The translations under genes were made by a program, and so were the position numbers. A DNA stretch of 10,922 nucleotides from Chryseobacterium gleum (GTDB taxonomy: Bacteria; Bacteroidota; Bacteroidia; Flavobacteriales_D; Sanyastnellaceae). How positions within the stretch are numbered: position 1 is the first letter of the stretch; each line of letters starts with the position of its first letter. Positions 6,939 through 10,922 of the stretch are shown one piece after another. The stretch lies in NCBI GenBank assembly GCA_945878835.1, contig CAMCUG010000032.1, forward strand, positions 1-10,922. The letters run 5' to 3'. The notes under the pieces were generated by a model. That model searched no databases. It was given only the letters and a program-made list of their open reading frames with translations, and was not told where the DNA came from.

Positions 6939-8837
6939 ATGGAAAAATTAATTACTCTCGTACCTCTTTTCCCACTTGTTGGATTTCTTTATCAAGTTTT
7001 CTTTGGGAAAAACACTTCGAAGCAACTCACTACCATCATTGGTTCTGGAGCCATCTTCGCTTCGTTCGTTGTATCGTTAATTGTCTTCAACAGTCAGCTT
7101 CACTCACACCACGCGGTTACCGTGAAAGTATTTGAATGGATTCATGCTGGAAGTCTTCACATTGACTTCGCATTCTTAGTCGATTCTCTTTCTTCCACCT
7201 ACCTCCTATTCATTACCGGAGTTGGTTTCCTTATTCATATTTACTCATCTGGGTACATGAGTCACGACGAGGGATTCAATCGCTTCTTCGCGTACTTGAA
7301 CCTGTTCGTATTCTTCATGTTGATTCTTGTTTTGGGCGACAGTCTTGTGACGTTGTTCGTTGGATGGGAAGGCGTGGGTGTTTGCTCGTTCATGCTTATT
7401 GGATTCTGGTATAAAGAACATGCGAACAACGAAGCCGCTAAAAAGGCTTTCATCATGAACCGTGTGGGTGACCTTGGATTAATTGTCGCTATGATTTTAA
7501 TCTTCAGCAACACCGGAACATTGAACTATGTTGAATTATTCAACCACGGAAAAATTGCTTCCTTGTCTCCTTCAATGTTAACCACCATCGCCATCTTCTT
7601 ATTTATTGGCGCTATGGGGAAAAGTGCACAGTTCCCTTTGCATACGTGGTTACCTGATGCAATGGCCGGTCCTACTCCCGTGTCTGCATTGATCCACGCG
7701 GCAACCATGGTTACGGCAGGTATCTACCTTGTTGCGCGTAACGGAGATCTTTTCGAAATGAGTCACACCGCGTCTAACCTAGTTATGTACGTTGGATTGA
7801 TCACTGCGCTAATGGGAGCAACCATTGCGCTTACTCAAAATGACATTAAGAAAGTCTTGGCTTACTCTACTGTTTCTCAATTGGGATTCATGTTTGTGGC
7901 GTTGGGTATGGGAGCGCACAGCATTGCTGTCTTCCACGTAATTACTCACGCCTTCTTCAAAGCCTTGTTGTTCTTGGGGTCTGGTTCTGTTATTCACGGA
8001 ATGGGCGGAGAACAAGACATTCGCAGAATGGGTGGATTGAAGAAATACATGCCAACAACACAGAAGACCTTCTTAATTGGAACACTCGCTATCGCAGGTA
8101 TTTTCCCGTTCGCTGGTTTCTTCTCGAAAGATCAAATCTTAGCGCATGCCATGGAACACAACATGCCTGTGTTTATCTTGTTGGTGATTGCTTCAGCATG
8201 CACAGCGTTCTATATGTTCCGCATGTATTACTTAACCTTCCACGGAAAGTTCAGAGGAACGCACGATCAAGAGCATCATTTGCATGAGTCTCCAGCTTCC
8301 ATGACCATTCCTCTTTGGGTATTGGCTGTTCTTTCAATCGTTGGTGGATTCATTGGATTCCCTCACGCAATGGGACACGCGATTCACTTCCCACACGCTT
8401 TAGATCATTTCCTTGAAGGACCTGTTCTCGTAGCTGTTGGAGACATGTCGGTTACGGTTGAAATTATCTTAGCGTTGGCTACTATGGGTATTGCAGTTGT
8501 GATGATTTATGTGGCACACAGCATCTACATCGCGAAGTCAGCGCACGTGTTGGAAGACAACGAAATCACTTCGCCTATTCACAAACTTCTGAATAAGAAA
8601 TACGGATTCGATGAATTGTATGAAGCACTATTCAAGAAACCAGCGAACGCTATTGGACATGCATTTTCTACTGTTGTTGAATGGAAGATTATCGACGGCA
8701 TTGTGAACGCTGCCGGAACTGCCGCTGAAGGAGTTGGATCGCTTGCAAGAAAATTGCACGGCGGACATATTGCGGGCTATTTGCTCACCTTCATGATTGG
8801 ATTGATTATTTTAATGGGACTGATTTTTAAAGCATAA
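6939..8837 (+). CDS. nuoL: NADH-quinone oxidoreductase subunit L
   Basis: NuoL (ND5 homologue, 632 residues) is the distal antiporter-like subunit thought to move protons. Core charged residues are all visible: Glu144 (FVGWEGVGVCSF), Lys228 (GAMGKSAQFPLHTWLPDAM), Lys341 (HAFFKALLFL) and the pair Lys397-Asp398 (GFFSKDQ). They match E. coli Glu144, Lys229, Lys342, Lys399 and Asp400 within one or two positions. The segment GPTPVSALIHAATMVTAGIYL (about 244-264) is the proton-conducting transporter signature. About 16 membrane helices are expected. The C-terminal part (about 560-632) has a soluble-looking stretch followed by a final hydrophobic helix, fitting the long lateral helix and its membrane anchor. 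A histidine-rich region lies at about 435-490. It starts three bases after nuoK. Confidence 0.98.
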   Translation: MEKLITLVPLFPLVGFLYQVFFGKNTSKQLTTIIGSGAIFASFVVSLIVFNSQLHSHHAVTVKVFEWIHAGSLHIDFAFLVDSLSSTYLLFITGVGFLIHIYSSGYMSHDEGFNRFFAYLNLFVFFMLILVLGDSLVTLFVGWEGVGVCSFMLIGFWYKEHANNEAAKKAFIMNRVGDLGLIVAMILIFSNTGTLNYVELFNHGKIASLSPSMLTTIAIFLFIGAMGKSAQFPLHTWLPDAMAGPTPVSALIHAATMVTAGIYLVARNGDLFEMSHTASNLVMYVGLITALMGATIALTQNDIKKVLAYSTVSQLGFMFVALGMGAHSIAVFHVITHAFFKALLFLGSGSVIHGMGGEQDIRRMGGLKKYMPTTQKTFLIGTLAIAGIFPFAGFFSKDQILAHAMEHNMPVFILLVIASACTAFYMFRMYYLTFHGKFRGTHDQEHHLHESPASMTIPLWVLAVLSIVGGFIGFPHAMGHAIHFPHALDHFLEGPVLVAVGDMSVTVEIILALATMGIAVVMIYVAHSIYIAKSAHVLEDNEITSPIHKLLNKKYGFDELYEALFKKPANAIGHAFSTVVEWKIIDGIVNAAGTAAEGVGSLARKLHGGHIAGYLLTFMIGLIILMGLIFKA

Positions 8838-8843
8838 GCACCT

Positions 8844-10271
8844 ATGTTAACTCTCGCACTACTTTTTATACCCGCCTTCTTCGGACTGATGATGTTTCTG
8901 TCATCTGATTTATCGAAGAAGTTAGCTTGGGTAGGTTCTTTAATCAATGCAGCAATTGCCATTGGCGCAGCGGTAGCAATGTCATACGGCAAAACAGAAA
9001 TGCTTGAATTCGATGGAGGCGTTATTGCACCAATGGGCGCTCACTTCGCGCTTTCGTTGAATGCCACAAGCATCTTAATGGTGTTGTTGAATGCATGTTT
9101 GCTTCCGTTCATTGTTCATGTCGCTAGCAAACATGAAATGCGCAATGCTTCGACATTACTATCATTAATTCTTTTCATGTCTTCTGCCATGATGGGTGCG
9201 TTTTTAGCGAATGATTCGTTTTTGTTCTACATCTGCTACGAAGCAGCTTTGGTTCCGATTTACTTCATTATACTTCGATGGAGTGCAGCAGAAAATAAAA
9301 ACGCTATCGTGCTGAAGTTCTTCGTTTACACGTTGTTCGCATCATTGTTCATGTTGTTCTCGTTGTTATACGTTCGTCAGTTTGCAGACAGCTTCTTAAT
9401 CTCGGACATGATTGCAGCCGGATCGAAACTTTCTCAACACGAACAAACTTGGGTATTCGCAGGATTCTTCATTGCCTTCGCAGTAAAAATTCCAATCTTC
9501 CCTTTCCATACTTGGCAGCCGAACACCTACAAGGCAGCGCCTACCGCAGGTACCATTTTGCTTGCAGCAGTTATGTTGAAGATGGCCACTTATGGATTGC
9601 TTCGTATTACCATGCCTATGGTACCTGCGGGAGTTGCAGATGCAGATTGGGCCATGTGGTTGTGCGTGATTAGCATCATCTACGCTTCATTCGTTGCGTT
9701 GAATCAGACCAGTTTCAAATTGCTTATCGCCTATTCTTCTATTGCTCACGTGGGCATGATTGCGCTTGGAATTTTAGCAAATGGAAATACTGCTTACGAA
9801 GGCGCATTGATTGAAATGGTTTCTCACGGAGCCATTGCAGTTGGATTGTTCTTCATTGCAGATATGATTGAATCGCGTGTTGGGCACGACCACTTCAACA
9901 AGTTGGGTGGACTTCGTGAAAAGCATCCGGCATTCGCCTTTTTGTTCTTCGTTATTGTAATGGCCTCTGTAGCACTTCCGTTAACAAGCGGATTTGTTGG
10001 TGAGTTCTTGTTGCTTCAAAGCGTGGGAAGTCACAACATTGTAATGGCCCTATTGGCAGGACTTACCGTTGTTTTCGGAGCAGTGTATATGCTTCGTGCA
10101 TTTCAAAGCACAATGTTGGGTAAGCACAATGCTGAATTAGCGTTTGCTGAAATGACAGCTTCAGAGAAAATGGTGTTAACCATTCTTGTCATTATTACAA
10201 TTGCTATTGGTGTCTATCCGGGTATGTTACTCGACGTTGTTCACAAAGGCCTTCAACTTACTGGAATTTAA
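8844..10271 (+). CDS. nuoM: NADH-quinone oxidoreductase subunit M
   Basis: NuoM (ND4 homologue, 475 residues) is the second antiporter-like proton-pumping subunit. Charged residues expected inside the membrane are present: Glu133 (FYICYEAALVPIYF), Lys215 (AFAVKIPIFPFHTW), Lys246 (AVMLKMATYG) and Glu387 (SGFVGEFLLL). These correspond by motif to E. coli Glu144, Lys234, Lys265 and Glu407. The order of motifs and the roughly 14 hydrophobic segments fit NuoM and not NuoL, since no long C-terminal lateral helix is present. One oddity is WQPNTYKAAPT at 224-234, where many NuoM proteins have WLPDAHxEAPT: an Asp and a Glu seem to be replaced by Asn and Lys. The gene is six bases after nuoL and four before nuoN. 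Confidence 0.98.
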   Translation: MLTLALLFIPAFFGLMMFLSSDLSKKLAWVGSLINAAIAIGAAVAMSYGKTEMLEFDGGVIAPMGAHFALSLNATSILMVLLNACLLPFIVHVASKHEMRNASTLLSLILFMSSAMMGAFLANDSFLFYICYEAALVPIYFIILRWSAAENKNAIVLKFFVYTLFASLFMLFSLLYVRQFADSFLISDMIAAGSKLSQHEQTWVFAGFFIAFAVKIPIFPFHTWQPNTYKAAPTAGTILLAAVMLKMATYGLLRITMPMVPAGVADADWAMWLCVISIIYASFVALNQTSFKLLIAYSSIAHVGMIALGILANGNTAYEGALIEMVSHGAIAVGLFFIADMIESRVGHDHFNKLGGLREKHPAFAFLFFVIVMASVALPLTSGFVGEFLLLQSVGSHNIVMALLAGLTVVFGAVYMLRAFQSTMLGKHNAELAFAEMTASEKMVLTILVIITIAIGVYPGMLLDVVHKGLQLTGI

Positions 10272-10275
10272 TTTT

Positions 10276-10922
10276 ATGAAAGAGTTATTACTAACCGCAT
10301 TATTGGGAATTGGAATTTTGGTTTTAGACATTCTAAACCTGAAGAAATACGTTCTCCCATTTATACTTCTTGCCTTGGCAACGTTGGTTGGCTTTATTGC
10401 TGCCGATTGGGGCACTGTAGAGACGCCATTCGGTCAAACCATGTTGGTGTATGAGAACGGTGCGAATCTCGCATTGGGCGTGTTCGCTGTAGTCTTGTTC
10501 TTCTGGTTCATTCTTTCTTCGTCTTACTTCAAACAGCACGAAGGAAAAACAGATTTGTACGCCTTGGTTGTATTCAGTTTTTGCGGTGCTGGACTCTTGG
10601 CTTCTTTCGGAAACATGGCTATGTTATTCTTAGGCGTTGAAATCCTTAGTATTCCTGTTTATGTTTTAGCAGCAAGTAAGAAACACGATTTGGCTTCGAA
10701 CGAAAGTGGATTCAAGTATTTCATTTTGGGATCTGTGGCTTCTGCTATTTTGTTGTTCGGAATTACCTTGGTGTACGGCGCAACTGGAAGTTTCGATTTA
10801 GCGGTTATCTCGAATTTCATTCAAGACGGAAAAGACGCATCGATCATTATGAATGTTGGAATTACCATGATCTTGGTTGGATTCCTTTTCAAAATTTCTG
10901 CAGCACCTTTCCACATCTGGAC
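10276..10922 (+). CDS. nuoN: NADH-quinone oxidoreductase subunit N, 5' part
   Basis: The reading frame opens at an ATG four bases after nuoM and stays open to the window edge, giving 215 residues plus two bases, so the gene is cut at its 3' end. It encodes the N-terminal part of NuoN (ND2 homologue), the third antiporter-like subunit, which sits nearest NuoK. Seen by translation: FLGVEILSIPVYVLAASKK (about 118-136) with Glu122, ESGFKYFILGSVASAILLFG (143-162) with Lys147, and FLFKISAAPFHIW (203-215) with Lys206. Each lies 11 positions below the E. coli residues Glu133, Lys158 and Lys217, which is strong support. The rest, including the conserved later helices, should follow downstream. The expected full length is about 450-490 residues. 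Confidence 0.97.
   Translation, partial: MKELLLTALLGIGILVLDILNLKKYVLPFILLALATLVGFIAADWGTVETPFGQTMLVYENGANLALGVFAVVLFFWFILSSSYFKQHEGKTDLYALVVFSFCGAGLLASFGNMAMLFLGVEILSIPVYVLAASKKHDLASNESGFKYFILGSVASAILLFGITLVYGATGSFDLAVISNFIQDGKDASIIMNVGITMILVGFLFKISAAPFHIW

Overview
The window is a stretch of one operon encoding respiratory complex I (NADH:quinone oxidoreductase, NDH-1), all on the + strand: nuoC (3' part), D, E, F, G, H, I, J, K, L, M and N (5' part). Both ends are cut by the window. nuoA and nuoB are presumably just upstream, and the rest of nuoN lies downstream. No RNA gene, mobile element, repeat array, CRISPR, promoter or terminator could be supported, and no gap between genes exceeds 16 bases.

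The organism looks like a member of the Bacteroidota, most likely order Flavobacteriales (inference). The reasons are: separate nuoC and nuoD; a NuoG of only 339 residues that lacks the large molybdopterin-like domain; lineage-flavoured motifs such as HRAFEK and the ending GELDA in NuoD; and no Shine-Dalgarno-like sequence before most of the starts. Base composition and codon style (GGA for Gly, TTG and CTT for Leu) look uniform across the window, so nothing suggests recent transfer.

Layout: 1-318 nuoC and 323-1525 nuoD form the connecting, quinone-facing part. 1538-2083 nuoE, 2087-3436 nuoF and 3453-4472 nuoG form the NADH-dehydrogenase arm (FMN, N1a, N3, N1b, N5, N4). 4478-5506 nuoH and 5519-6109 nuoI form the junction with the membrane and the last iron-sulfur clusters. 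6106-6615 nuoJ and 6618-6935 nuoK are small membrane subunits. 6939-8837 nuoL, 8844-10271 nuoM and 10276-10922 nuoN are the three antiporter-like proton-pumping subunits. Because nuoE, F and G are present, this complex should accept electrons from NADH, unlike the 11-subunit complexes that lack this module.

The window is mainly ordinary core metabolism. The point most worth a second look is the short NuoG, whose C-terminal region keeps a CxxC...CxxC cysteine set where the N7 cluster region would begin in long NuoG proteins. I see no undescribed system here.
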